Assembly (NCBI GenBank): GCA_028710405.1
Contig: JAQTUD010000002.1
Coordinates: 1 to 48,735 of the forward strand
DNA length: 48,735 nucleotides
Reading direction: 5' to 3'
Origin: Candidatus Omnitrophota bacterium
GTDB taxonomy: Bacteria > Omnitrophota > Gorgyraeia > Gygaellales > Profunditerraquicolaceae
The stretch's first letter is position 1. The number at the start of each line of letters is the position of its first letter. This document shows positions 39,531 through 48,541 of the stretch, one piece after another. Position numbers and translations under genes: made by a program. The notes under the pieces are model-generated. The model saw only the letters and a program-made list of their open reading frames with translations, was not told the origin of the DNA and did no database searches.

Positions 39531-39866
39531 ATGAGGCGTAGTAAAGCGCAGAATACTCTGGAATATTGTATGCTTATAGGTGTAATCGCCTTGGCCTTGC
39601 TTGCGATGCAGGTTTATCTCAAGAGAGGAGCGCAGGGCCGGATAAGGGGCTATGCCGATGAATTAAGCGAAGGGTTCGGTTATTCTCCGGGCGCTTCATC
39701 CGCGGATAACGTAATTACCCGTAACATAACAGAAAACTCAAAGTCTTATTCAGAGGGGAAGGTTGGGGAGATAAAAAAGAGCGTTACTGATTCCAGCACT
39801 ACGATCCATCAGAATATCCAGCGTCGGGAAAATACGCTTCCTTTCGGCGCCGAACCGAAAAGGTGA
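39531..39866 (+). CDS. Class III signal-peptide pilin 6
   Basis: 111 aa. Preceded by TAAAGGAG. Motif SKAQNTLEYCMLIGVIALA, helix ending MQVYLKRGAQGRIRGYADE, then a polar tail with Ser/Thr/Asn (DNVITRNITENSKSYSEG). Very close to pilins 2, 3 and 7 in the block after the helix. The next gene's GTG/ATG start region overlaps its stop. Confidence 0.88.
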   Translation: MRRSKAQNTLEYCMLIGVIALALLAMQVYLKRGAQGRIRGYADELSEGFGYSPGASSADNVITRNITENSKSYSEGKVGEIKKSVTDSSTTIHQNIQRRENTLPFGAEPKR

Positions 39867-39871
39867 GAGAT

Positions 39872-40585
39872 ATGAATAAGCGTGCAAACACAATAATGGA
39901 GTGGGTTATCCTTATCGGATTAGTCTCGTTAGGATTTATCACGATGAATATCTATGTCAAGCGCGGCCTGCAGGGAAAGATCGCCGATATGAGCGATTAC
40001 TTTATCGGCGAAGAGCACGCCGCGGATGCCAATCCTACGGCTATTGTTACCAGCAAAACCGTAAGCAGCTCCAGCGGTACCACTACATCCGATATGTCAT
40101 TTGGGGGAGGGATGCAATTGGCGCTTTTAGAAGACAGGGATATAACCGCAACCAGCAGGGTGGTGGATGAATCAAAGGAGCAAAAACCAGGAAAATTTGT
40201 TCCGCAGGAATCAGGTAATATTGATGTGCCTGTGCCGCCGGATCCCCAGCAGATAGCCGCAGAAGCGGACCAGACTGAAGAGGTCGTTGATTTTAAGACA
40301 CAGAGCAAGGAAAACCAAGTAAAGATCAGGCTTAAGGAAGCCGCTCAGTTAGAAAAGAAAGCTGATGAGTTAGATGCGAATGCTGCGAAATTAAGACAAC
40401 AGGCAGATGATATAGATTGTCCACGTTACCGTAGTGGATCATGTAAAAGCGGGAAAAAGAAAATGCGGCTGGAGGCAAATGAGATGGTCGCTGAAGCCAA
40501 GGAGATGAGAAAAGAAGCCGAAGCCAAAAGAACGGAAGCCGCACAGATCCAGGCCGAGATCGACCAGTTAAAGGGTGACCAATGA
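39872..40585 (+). CDS. Class III-type pilin 7 with a long coiled-coil tail
   Basis: 237 aa from ATG 39872 (AAGGTGAGAG upstream); an in-frame GTG at 39863 is possible. Motif KRANTIMEWVILIGLVS: Asn replaces the usual Gln and Trp the Tyr. Helix ends MNIYVKRGLQGKIADMSD. Then a Ser/Thr-rich part, a Pro-rich part (VPVPPDPQQ), and a charged Ala-rich coiled coil (~135-235) interrupted by a Cys pair (CPRYRSGSC). Pilins do not normally carry such a tail; it may be a minor pilin linking other parts. It overlaps the next gene by 4 bases. Confidence 0.83.
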   Translation: MNKRANTIMEWVILIGLVSLGFITMNIYVKRGLQGKIADMSDYFIGEEHAADANPTAIVTSKTVSSSSGTTTSDMSFGGGMQLALLEDRDITATSRVVDESKEQKPGKFVPQESGNIDVPVPPDPQQIAAEADQTEEVVDFKTQSKENQVKIRLKEAAQLEKKADELDANAAKLRQQADDIDCPRYRSGSCKSGKKKMRLEANEMVAEAKEMRKEAEAKRTEAAQIQAEIDQLKGDQ

Positions 40586-41364
40586 AATATTCCCATAATA
40601 AAAAAGCCCAAGCAGTGGTGGAGTTAGCAATATTCGGCAGCATTATCTTAGTTGTCTTCGGCATCCTGCTTTCTTATGTGCAAAGGCTTAATGACCAGCA
40701 ATATGTGCAGATGGAGGCTTTCCGCCGCGCTTTAGAAAAGGCTTGCAATACCACAGCCGGCGCTTCAGTGCAATATACGTTGATTACCGACAGGCACCAT
40801 GCTGATCTAAACGGCGGCTTGGGAAAGGGAAGCCCTACTACGGTCAGTGCATCTACCAATGTCTTCTGGGCAGTCCCCAAAGCCGCAGAGGATGCCAAGG
40901 CGAACAGCTTAATAATCTTTAGAATTAACGAAGACGAGAAGTCGCGTTCTTACGATGAATTTGTGCCCGTCGAACATGACGGTAATGTAAAAGAAGGCGA
41001 TCCTGCAGAAATAGAGTGGTCATTTAGGACCGAAGAGATGATTTCCAGCTCGGATGCCAAATTTGACGAAACAGTGCGTAAGCAGGAATCACCTTCAGGT
41101 ATAACCAATACAAGGGTCTCTAAATTATCCGAAAGCAAAAAATATAAGATCCCCTATACTGTGCGGGTAGAAGATGACGACGATGATGACGAAAATGATG
41201 TGGAAGCCAAGCCGGGCGGCACTTTTTGGGAAGGGCCGGATTCTCCTGGCGGAGAATTAGTGCAGCGTCTTTACCGCGATACAGACGGCCAGTATAAATA
41301 TAGCAGCAAAGTGCCGGAAGGCACGGTAGTTGAGAGGACAAGGCAATGGCAAACCGGATTTTAA
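40582..41364 (+). CDS. TadE/TadF-like minor pseudopilin, 260 aa
   Basis: Class III-like leader KKAQAVVELAIFGSIILVVFGILLSYV; the Glu after the processing motif is kept. After the helix lies a typical TadE-style stretch (RLNDQQYVQMEAFRRALEKA) followed by a ~180-residue extracytoplasmic part with an acidic run (VEDDDDDDENDVE, residues ~195-207). It overlaps both neighbours (4 bases upstream, 19 bases downstream). It probably sits at the pilus base or tip; precise family not certain. Confidence 0.78.
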   Translation: MKYSHNKKAQAVVELAIFGSIILVVFGILLSYVQRLNDQQYVQMEAFRRALEKACNTTAGASVQYTLITDRHHADLNGGLGKGSPTTVSASTNVFWAVPKAAEDAKANSLIIFRINEDEKSRSYDEFVPVEHDGNVKEGDPAEIEWSFRTEEMISSSDAKFDETVRKQESPSGITNTRVSKLSESKKYKIPYTVRVEDDDDDDENDVEAKPGGTFWEGPDSPGGELVQRLYRDTDGQYKYSSKVPEGTVVERTRQWQTGF

Positions 41365-41612
41365 ATTTAAAAGGGCAGGCAACGCTGGAAACGGCGATCG
41401 TTTTTTTCCTGGTCGTGGCATTATTCGGCGGGATAATCAAGATCTGGCTCTGGGAGAACCGCCAGATAGTGGAACGCCAGCTTCGTTATAATGCCACAAG
41501 GGTGAGTGCCGGCACAGGAAGCGATACCTATAAATTGCAGTGGCCGATTTATACGCCTCCGGACCTTAAGGAAGAAGATGTTATCATAAATAATTCATCT
41601 TTTAGGAGATAA
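41346..41612 (+). CDS. TadE-like minor pseudopilin, 88 aa
   Basis: Leader and helix NLKGQATLETAIVFFLVVALFGGIIKIW; Glu in the +5-like position as in TadE proteins. A short extracytoplasmic part (ENRQIVERQLRYNATRVSAG) follows. It begins inside the previous gene (19-base overlap) and ends 3 bases before the TadG-like gene. Confidence 0.8.
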   Translation: MANRILNLKGQATLETAIVFFLVVALFGGIIKIWLWENRQIVERQLRYNATRVSAGTGSDTYKLQWPIYTPPDLKEEDVIINNSSFRR

Positions 41613-41615
41613 AGG

Positions 41616-43292
41616 ATGTTTACCTATTTCCATGAGAATAAATTTTTCGGTAACCAGAAAGGGCAACTGACTGCTTTATTTATAGTAATAATTGTGGTCC
41701 TGGTAATAATGGCGATGGTCACGGTAAGCCTGACCAAAGTTTCTTTCATGAAGACCGAATCCAGTAATGCCACTGATTCTGCTGCCCTGGCGACCGGAGC
41801 AGTCATGGCGAATATTTTTAATTCCATAGTCCAGGCAAATGACGATATGGAAGCGAAATACCAGCAGTTCTTGATCACTGTTTCGGCGGAGTTCGCCGCG
41901 GCGCAATTAGCATTGTTGTTGGGCGAAACCCAGGTAGAGGCCAGCTTAAATACTTCTCAGCAGACCAAGAAGAGTTGCAGCGACCAAAACTGTCCAGATA
42001 CCGTTGAATCAATGGTCGCCGCCGGCCAAGAATCATTAGCCAAAAACTATATAATGGAGACCTTTTTATCATTGGTAGAGTCAATAATTGTTACTATTAC
42101 AGCCTACTCCATCGGCACTTTTTACTATTATAAATCCATCAGAAAAATGGCCGAGGAAGGGCGCAATAGCGCCATAAAAATGGGGCATCAATTCGCGTTT
42201 ATGAATAGCGGCATAGGCGGAAAATTAAAGGAGGGCAAGCCGCCGGCTGAGGTAACCGATCCGGATGCCAGGCGTAATTACCGCGATGAATTTAGTAAAT
42301 TTATGGATATTTTTAGCAATGAAGATCTCGTGCCGGCAAATGAATATACATATTCGTGGATAGACGGTTCTGGCGGGAAACATTATATAAAATCAAAGGT
42401 GGAAACAGAGAAGCTGGATACTTTTAAATTAAAGATTACTGCTATGCCCTGGGAGGCGGAAATCGCATTATTGATGCTGGGGACAGGAGTCGGCATTCTA
42501 TTTTTATACAGTTTAGGCGGCGTCTTTTACGGTGTTGGTTGTATCTGTTATGCCTTGAGCAGCGCATTTAGCTGGTTTCCGCCATTAAAGGCGGCTTTTG
42601 AGGTTTGTCAATATGTCGCCTGCCTGGCAGGAAATCTGTCAATAATATCAGGAAATTTCGTGAACAAGTATGTTGAATATCAATTAAACGGAGTAAGAGC
42701 CGCTTTATTGATCGCGTCACTGGGGGTATTCCCCGGTTTTACGATCAGGGATGATTCAGGGGATGTTATGTGGGCAACGATCTGTTGGCTGGAAGATATC
42801 GTCCACGACCGTAAAGTCAGGGTGGATACCTGGGCATATCACGAGGGGACAGATATGGGATTATGGCAGGCAAAATATCCCCAGACGCATAGTTACAGTA
42901 TTATAGATTTCACAAATAACTGCAAGATCTATCCCCCGGATGATGAGAACAAAAAACATGACCCATCTATTGTGGCGACTGATGTCATTGGCATACCGCA
43001 AACCGACCCCGATCCGCATAAGGATTGTCCTTATGCCACCGAGGAATGCGCGAATATTGAGAAAGAGATCAGCGATTCGCTGGCGGCTGCTGATGAATAT
43101 GATGCGCAGGCAAAGGAATTGGAGAAGACAATTACGCTTTATCAAGAGCAGGGTATGAGCCAGGAGCACATAGCCGAAATGTCTAAGCTGGCCCAGGATG
43201 CCCGCGGCCGCGCCGAAGAAGCTCGTAAGCAGGTTGGCGATCTTGAAACCAAGAAAGAAGATCTAAAGGAAGAATATGCGCAGTGTTTTTAA
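41616..43292 (+). CDS. TadG-like protein
   Basis: 558 aa. N-terminal class III-like leader NQKGQLTALFIVIIVVLVIMAMVTVSL; the conserved Glu is missing as in TadG. Then the TadG-type block (KTESSNATDSAALATGAVMAN), an additional hydrophobic pair near 135-165 and a central hydrophobic region near 285-350 (EIALLMLGTGVGILFLYSLGG), and a C-terminal charged coiled coil (~470-556). Several Cys are present (CSDQNC; CPYATEEC). It lacks an obvious von Willebrand-type domain. Role: outer part of the Tad assembly, inferred. Its end overlaps the upstream in-frame extension of the next gene only. Confidence 0.78.
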   Translation: MFTYFHENKFFGNQKGQLTALFIVIIVVLVIMAMVTVSLTKVSFMKTESSNATDSAALATGAVMANIFNSIVQANDDMEAKYQQFLITVSAEFAAAQLALLLGETQVEASLNTSQQTKKSCSDQNCPDTVESMVAAGQESLAKNYIMETFLSLVESIIVTITAYSIGTFYYYKSIRKMAEEGRNSAIKMGHQFAFMNSGIGGKLKEGKPPAEVTDPDARRNYRDEFSKFMDIFSNEDLVPANEYTYSWIDGSGGKHYIKSKVETEKLDTFKLKITAMPWEAEIALLMLGTGVGILFLYSLGGVFYGVGCICYALSSAFSWFPPLKAAFEVCQYVACLAGNLSIISGNFVNKYVEYQLNGVRAALLIASLGVFPGFTIRDDSGDVMWATICWLEDIVHDRKVRVDTWAYHEGTDMGLWQAKYPQTHSYSIIDFTNNCKIYPPDDENKKHDPSIVATDVIGIPQTDPDPHKDCPYATEECANIEKEISDSLAAADEYDAQAKELEKTITLYQEQGMSQEHIAEMSKLAQDARGRAEEARKQVGDLETKKEDLKEEYAQCF

Positions 43293-43305
43293 CTTGGAGG
43301 TAAAT

Positions 43306-44217
43306 ATGTCTCTAAAAAATAATATTTTATTATTGATTTTTACAGGTGTCTTTCTATTGAGTACGGCAAATTTATCTGCTGCTTGGTGGGAGCAACAGGG
43401 TATTCCTGTCCCTTCGGGAACGACCAAGGTAAAAGAAGAAACCCGCAAAGTAGTCGGTATAGATTACGAAATGATCCACTATGAATCAGATCAGTCAGCA
43501 GAACGAATCAAAGATTTCTATCGCAAGGAGCTGGCCGGGTCAGGTTGGACATTATTGGACCCGTATGCCAACCTGGCGGCGAATTCTGGCGAAGGAATGC
43601 CTAAAATGGAGAGCGGTTATCTGGATAAAGCAATAGGAAAGAACCTTATGTTTGAAAACGGTGAAGATATACTTTCATTTAGCTTCTTGCCGGAAGGTTT
43701 TGCCCGCGACGAAAAGACCCATTTTACCGTAACAAAAGGGAAAAAGCCTCAAGCAGGCTCCAATATCAGTGGTAATAAAATACAGTTACAGGTCCCCGAA
43801 TTAGTCGCAAAGCCCAAAAAAGATGTTTATCCGGTATATCCGGGGTCATCCCTGGTAAACCTTTCAGAAAATGAGCGTACCTTAAATGCTACTTATTTTA
43901 CGCGCGATGATATTGAAGACGCGGTGATCTTTTTTAAAAAAGAGATGTCCAGATATGGCTGGTATCTTAGCGATGAAAGGCCGGTTTCAAAGGCCAGCAA
44001 GGTGGATTCTGCTCAGGCGAAAGCCAGTTGCCCTTCGTGCGAGCAGCAGTTACCAGGGCTATCTTTAGAGGTATGGTCCGCGGAGTTGATTTTTACCAAT
44101 GACAGGCAGGATACCTGCCGGCTGACTCTGGCCCAGGCCGTACCTCCGGCAGACGAACAATACGCGTCTCTTGGTATGACTACTATAACGGTGGATTATG
44201 CGGAAAAAACCAGGTAA
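43306..44217 (+). CDS. Secreted protein with two copies of a ~55-residue domain
   Basis: 303 aa from ATG 43306, chosen for the ribosome-binding site TTGGAGGT; the frame also opens earlier at 43276. Signal peptide 1-25 (ends LSAAWW). Copy 1 at ~32-84 (IPVPSGTTKV ... IKDFYRKELAGSGWTLLD) and copy 2 at ~173-224 (YPVYPGSSLV ... AVIFFKKEMSRYGWYLSDE) share the layout (Y/I)PVxxGxxxV...x(F/Y)(Y/F)(R/K)KE(L/M)xxxGW. A CPSCEQQ pair follows copy 2. Family not recognised. The domain's form suggests a periplasmic scaffold or pilus accessory. Confidence 0.75.
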   Translation: MSLKNNILLLIFTGVFLLSTANLSAAWWEQQGIPVPSGTTKVKEETRKVVGIDYEMIHYESDQSAERIKDFYRKELAGSGWTLLDPYANLAANSGEGMPKMESGYLDKAIGKNLMFENGEDILSFSFLPEGFARDEKTHFTVTKGKKPQAGSNISGNKIQLQVPELVAKPKKDVYPVYPGSSLVNLSENERTLNATYFTRDDIEDAVIFFKKEMSRYGWYLSDERPVSKASKVDSAQAKASCPSCEQQLPGLSLEVWSAELIFTNDRQDTCRLTLAQAVPPADEQYASLGMTTITVDYAEKTR

Positions 44218-44404
44218 GGCACAGGGTTTTCTGGAATACGCGGTATTCATAATGGTAATAGCCGCGGCGCTTTTTGCGATGCGGATATATTTTGCCCGCG
44301 CGATACAGGAAAAATACCGCCAGGCCGGGGATGTATTCGGCGAAGGAGAGCAGTATCAGCCGGGCGTAACGCAGACGGCAGAAACAAGCAATACGCATCA
44401 ATAG
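44198..44404 (+). CDS. Class III signal-peptide pilin 8
   Basis: 68 aa, starting within the last codons of the previous gene (20-base overlap). Motif GKAQGFLEYAVFIMVIAAA, helix ending MRIYFARAIQEKYRQAGD (aligned with the MQxYVKRGxQGKIR block), then a short polar tail. It lies next to the large secreted protein and so may be its partner in the pilus. Confidence 0.87.
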   Translation: MRKKPGKAQGFLEYAVFIMVIAAALFAMRIYFARAIQEKYRQAGDVFGEGEQYQPGVTQTAETSNTHQ

Positions 44405-44416
44405 GAGATCACGATA

Positions 44417-47400
44417 ATGAATAAGGTAAAAGAGAAACTATTGAAGATCGGAGCCAAGGCTATCGGTTTGATCTTAGTATTCTCTTTGGCCATTCCCCAG
44501 TATGCCCTTGCCGGACGTACTCACGTAGGCGGCGGTGAGGATATGAAAATAGACTGGTCAGATATCGGAGATCAGCTTGCTTTAACTATAGGCGTATCAT
44601 TCGGCTCGGCCTGGCTATCCAGCAGTTTTAACTCTGCCTGGCAGGCGTCCAATACCGCAAACCAGGCAGGCCAGACAGTTAACATTGTTAAGGATGTAAC
44701 CGGGCCGCTGAGCGGGATCAGGCAATTTATTGCCCAGCCCCTGGAATGTATCAGCGTAGGTTTAGACGCGACGGCTAAATTAGTCACTAATCCCACATAC
44801 ATTATTCAGGGTGCCACTGATATTGGCAAGATGGGCAAACTGGCGAGTATGGCAGCCACAGGTTTTGCCACTTGGACCGCGGCAACTCAGGTCGCCGGAG
44901 CAGTTGGTGCTTATGGGCAATATCATGATTGGAACCCCAGAAAGATCTATACTGTTTCCAGCTTAATGGTCGGCGGGACTGCCGGTTTAATTAATCCTAA
45001 CGCCTATTTGAGCCAAAATAACGGTTTTCAACCGATACAAGGTGCTTTAGTCGGCGGTTTCGGGGCCTGGGCAAACGCGGCAACAGTAGCGGCTATTGAC
45101 GGAAGTAAGATTAATAAGAACCAAGACCCGGGCGTAGGCGCGCAAGTAGCCGGATACGCTGCTGGACTGTATGCTACAGAATTAGGCCGGACGGCATTTG
45201 ACCCGAATACATATTTTAATAAAATGCAAGAAGTTCACAGCTATAAGGCTCCCGATGAAATATATAAACTACAGTATGACGAAGCAACAGGAACTTCTAC
45301 TTTTAGAAATGGTGCTGGCGAGCAAAAGACCTTTGAGGAATTGTATGGTATGGGCGGCACAATTAATACTGACGGAGATATGGTTATCACTCACGACCCG
45401 GCACTTGTGCGTTATGAATTCCCCGGTACCGCGGATAGGCAGACTTATAGGCAGGGCCAAAACCAGACTTGGGTAGACGAATCTGATCCGAACAAGGTAT
45501 TAAGCAGGCAGGAATGGGAAGCTTTGCAGAGGAACCCGGGCCTTAAAATCACAACTAAAGATGGCATAGCTACATTGACACGCGGCAATGCCATACCTGT
45601 AACCAGCGAAGCCGAATTCCAGAAAATAATGGGAAATCAGATCAGCGATAAAACAAGGTTTGACCCCAGGGCCGGCGCGCAGACAGATATCTATGAGCAG
45701 GCATATCATAGTAATGGTGGGTATATAAATAAAGAGGGCGAGGTATTAAGCAGCGGGGAATTCTATGACCGTTTTGCTGGAAAGCCGGATATACAGGTCA
45801 CACCTGGACCGGATGGGTCTATGGCAGTAACCCGTGCTGTCTCTCCGGAATCCTCCTGGCGCAGCTCGTCGGCTTTGATAAGAAGGCCCGATACAATTAT
45901 AGCCCCCACGCAGGATGGCAACTACCAGCTAACCCTCTTTTCAGGAAGTAAGGATCCGATAGTGGTTGACGAAGTCTCAGGACGTTCTATTTACTTTGCA
46001 AGGAATATTAAACCCGGCTTTGGGGTGAATGAAGGCAGAAGCCAGTGGATCCCAGCGGAGATGTTCTCTCCTGCTTATAGACCTTCCGCATCAACAGTAT
46101 TTTGGCGCCTGGGCGCCGCGCCGTTTATCAATACTGCTAATTTATGGCCGCAAATACTCACCAAATATATGGTTTTAATGGCCAGCAAAAAATTTGAAGA
46201 GCATAATAAAGATAATTGGGCGGAAAAATGGAAGCCTTTGATTGAAGCATCTATCCAGTCCACGGCAGGGCCACTGCTTGATAGTTCTGCTACCATATTT
46301 GGCTGGAGGATTGACTTAGACAGGCAGTTGGGTTATTACCCGGCAATGGAGGCTTATCGCGAACAATTATTTGGCCAGGCATTAGCCAAGAGGGACTGGA
46401 AACAGTTAGCTAACAGGCCGAAAGATATTTACAAACAGGTAGATTTAGGCGGTGTTCCAGGGTATATAGATTCAAAGGGGAATATACTTTCTACTCAAGA
46501 TGTAGAGATGTTGAATCGTCTAAACCCCGGAAAATTCTCAGTGGAAGCTAATGGGGATCTACAGGTATTCAAAGATCCTATACCCGATTCCTTGACTAGG
46601 AATCTTGCGCCTGACAAAAAGATTGAATTCGCCCCATTAAAACGCACCCCCGACGGGGAAATCACTGATTATATGGATTCTAAAGGTAAGGTATATTCCT
46701 CGGAAGAAGTAGCGGATTATACTTACGCATTCCCGAACCTATATTTTGATAAGGATGGATCGGTTTATTCGTTACATTCACCCGATGATGCTTTCTATAA
46801 GGCGTTACAGAACCGCGGCCTGACAAGCGAGAAGGAACAGGTTAAGATCTTAAGCGATGCTATTGCCAGGAAAACCAGGATGGAAACGGCTTCAGAGTGG
46901 AGCGCGTATAAAAATATCGGCGGATCAAAATGGGAGGCATTTGGCCTGGCCGCGGGGAATACCCTGCGCACCGAACTGCCTATCGGTCTTATCGCAACAG
47001 CGATTGAGATAGGCATAGATGATTCTACATCAAGCGACAAAGAAGATTTCTCCCATGCCTTAACTGCTTCTCTGCGTAACATCGCCGCCTCCAGTGTAGC
47101 CAGAGGGCTGGTTTGGGGGCTTTACGGTGATTACCTACATAGCAAACAACTTTCCGAGATCGGCAAGGCCGGGATTCCTAATGAGATCTTTCCTTATAAT
47201 CTGCCTGAAGATGAAATAATGGCTGCAAGAGTGCAGGGTAATCTAGCGCAGCCCGGCCCAAGAGTCACTATAGGGGAGATGGGTTTTTATGATAGGGATG
47301 GAAAACCTCTCACCGATGCCCAGATGACCGAACTTCAGGAAAGAATAGATAAGGCATATGCTGCTTATGGAGCGCAGGCCCCGGATATCCGCACTACAGA

Positions 47401-48541
47401 TTTAAATACCATCAAAGAAGGGCTAAGCAGAGCAGGCGCAGCTTCAGACGGGCTTAAGGTGGAATTTGCTCCCAACGGCAAATTGGTATTAAGCCAATAC
47501 AATCAAGACTTTGGGAAATATGTCGTGGCAGGAGAATATATCCCGATACCTGATTATGAATGGTCCTGGGGTAGAGACGACGGAAGCGCTGAGAAGATTT
47601 CAGGAAAGAGCCTTAGCCAGATGCTCTCTCGGCAGGAAGCCAAAGATACGCTTAGCTATCTAACCGATGGCATAGTCGGGCAGGGTGTTACCAGCGTCAA
47701 GCCGGATATTAACGGCAATTTCCGTCTCGCCAGCGATGTAGCGTTGTCTGATAATCCTGACAATAAAGGGTATTATACGCTGCAGAGGGCTCCTTACCAT
47801 AAATCTCCTTTAATGCCTAACACAATCTACGCCGGGGTAGATAGAAATAAAAACACTATCTTTGTAGATGATCCAGAGTTTGAATGGAATAATCGGCAAA
47901 TAATTGCATTCACTATTAAGAATGGAGAGATTGGCATCAAGGATAAGTCTACTATTTTTGCCAAAAAGTATGAGTTTATTCCAACGGCGGGTGTGGTGCC
48001 TTCAATTGTAGGAAGTTTTGGGCAGAGTGCATTTGAATTTGGGCTGCAGACCATAGCAATGGGACTTTATTATACGCCCGGCGGAAAAATGAGCACGCTG
48101 GCCGTAGTCAATTATACGGATAAATTACGGCAGCTGGCTTCATCAGGCGCCTACAAAGGTATGTTCCAGACAATGGGTGAATATATGACTTCCACAGGTA
48201 GTTCATCTAATTTCGGAGTAGCAAAAGATCTGGTAACGCGTAATATTCTGACTGCTATGGCAGATATTCCGTATGTCGGGAGCTCCCTCGGATTGGCGCC
48301 TTATGTGCCTGTAAGCGGGTATAAAGGAATGCCTTTTAGCGTAGTCGCCAATGTCGGCGGTGGATATGGAGAAATGAGGACCAGGTATTATCCTTACTGG
48401 CCTTATGACCGTATTAATATCGTGCCGCAAGATACGTTCTGGAGAAATATAAAAATAGGCCAAACGCTCAAAACTACCGGACAAACCATCTTGCCTCCTG
48501 TTGAGCAGCCGGACACAAAATTAGAGAATAATAATGACTAA
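44417..48541 (+). CDS. Large secreted protein with repeated D-x-x-G modules, pilus-locus cargo or surface component
   Basis: 1374 aa. Signal peptide 1-32 (LILVFSLAIPQYALA). N-terminal ~250 residues are Gly/Ala-rich with weakly hydrophobic stretches (ATGFATWTAATQVAGAVGAY). From ~280 modules recur with the form (Y/W)(I/V/M)D..G.(V/I)(L/Y)S..E....NPGL.(V/I)...DG...(V/L): near 352 (WVDESDPNKVLSRQEW), 435 (YINKEGEVLSSGEFYD), 683 (YIDSKGNILSTQDVEM), 752 (YMDSKGKVYSSEEVAD), and a weaker one near 957 (FYDRDGKPLTDAQM). Residues ~600-660 and 890-950 are helical. No known enzyme motif. An adhesin, tip protein or export partner is possible; family not recognised. Confidence 0.8.
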   Translation: MNKVKEKLLKIGAKAIGLILVFSLAIPQYALAGRTHVGGGEDMKIDWSDIGDQLALTIGVSFGSAWLSSSFNSAWQASNTANQAGQTVNIVKDVTGPLSGIRQFIAQPLECISVGLDATAKLVTNPTYIIQGATDIGKMGKLASMAATGFATWTAATQVAGAVGAYGQYHDWNPRKIYTVSSLMVGGTAGLINPNAYLSQNNGFQPIQGALVGGFGAWANAATVAAIDGSKINKNQDPGVGAQVAGYAAGLYATELGRTAFDPNTYFNKMQEVHSYKAPDEIYKLQYDEATGTSTFRNGAGEQKTFEELYGMGGTINTDGDMVITHDPALVRYEFPGTADRQTYRQGQNQTWVDESDPNKVLSRQEWEALQRNPGLKITTKDGIATLTRGNAIPVTSEAEFQKIMGNQISDKTRFDPRAGAQTDIYEQAYHSNGGYINKEGEVLSSGEFYDRFAGKPDIQVTPGPDGSMAVTRAVSPESSWRSSSALIRRPDTIIAPTQDGNYQLTLFSGSKDPIVVDEVSGRSIYFARNIKPGFGVNEGRSQWIPAEMFSPAYRPSASTVFWRLGAAPFINTANLWPQILTKYMVLMASKKFEEHNKDNWAEKWKPLIEASIQSTAGPLLDSSATIFGWRIDLDRQLGYYPAMEAYREQLFGQALAKRDWKQLANRPKDIYKQVDLGGVPGYIDSKGNILSTQDVEMLNRLNPGKFSVEANGDLQVFKDPIPDSLTRNLAPDKKIEFAPLKRTPDGEITDYMDSKGKVYSSEEVADYTYAFPNLYFDKDGSVYSLHSPDDAFYKALQNRGLTSEKEQVKILSDAIARKTRMETASEWSAYKNIGGSKWEAFGLAAGNTLRTELPIGLIATAIEIGIDDSTSSDKEDFSHALTASLRNIAASSVARGLVWGLYGDYLHSKQLSEIGKAGIPNEIFPYNLPEDEIMAARVQGNLAQPGPRVTIGEMGFYDRDGKPLTDAQMTELQERIDKAYAAYGAQAPDIRTTDLNTIKEGLSRAGAASDGLKVEFAPNGKLVLSQYNQDFGKYVVAGEYIPIPDYEWSWGRDDGSAEKISGKSLSQMLSRQEAKDTLSYLTDGIVGQGVTSVKPDINGNFRLASDVALSDNPDNKGYYTLQRAPYHKSPLMPNTIYAGVDRNKNTIFVDDPEFEWNNRQIIAFTIKNGEIGIKDKSTIFAKKYEFIPTAGVVPSIVGSFGQSAFEFGLQTIAMGLYYTPGGKMSTLAVVNYTDKLRQLASSGAYKGMFQTMGEYMTSTGSSSNFGVAKDLVTRNILTAMADIPYVGSSLGLAPYVPVSGYKGMPFSVVANVGGGYGEMRTRYYPYWPYDRINIVPQDTFWRNIKIGQTLKTTGQTILPPVEQPDTKLENNND

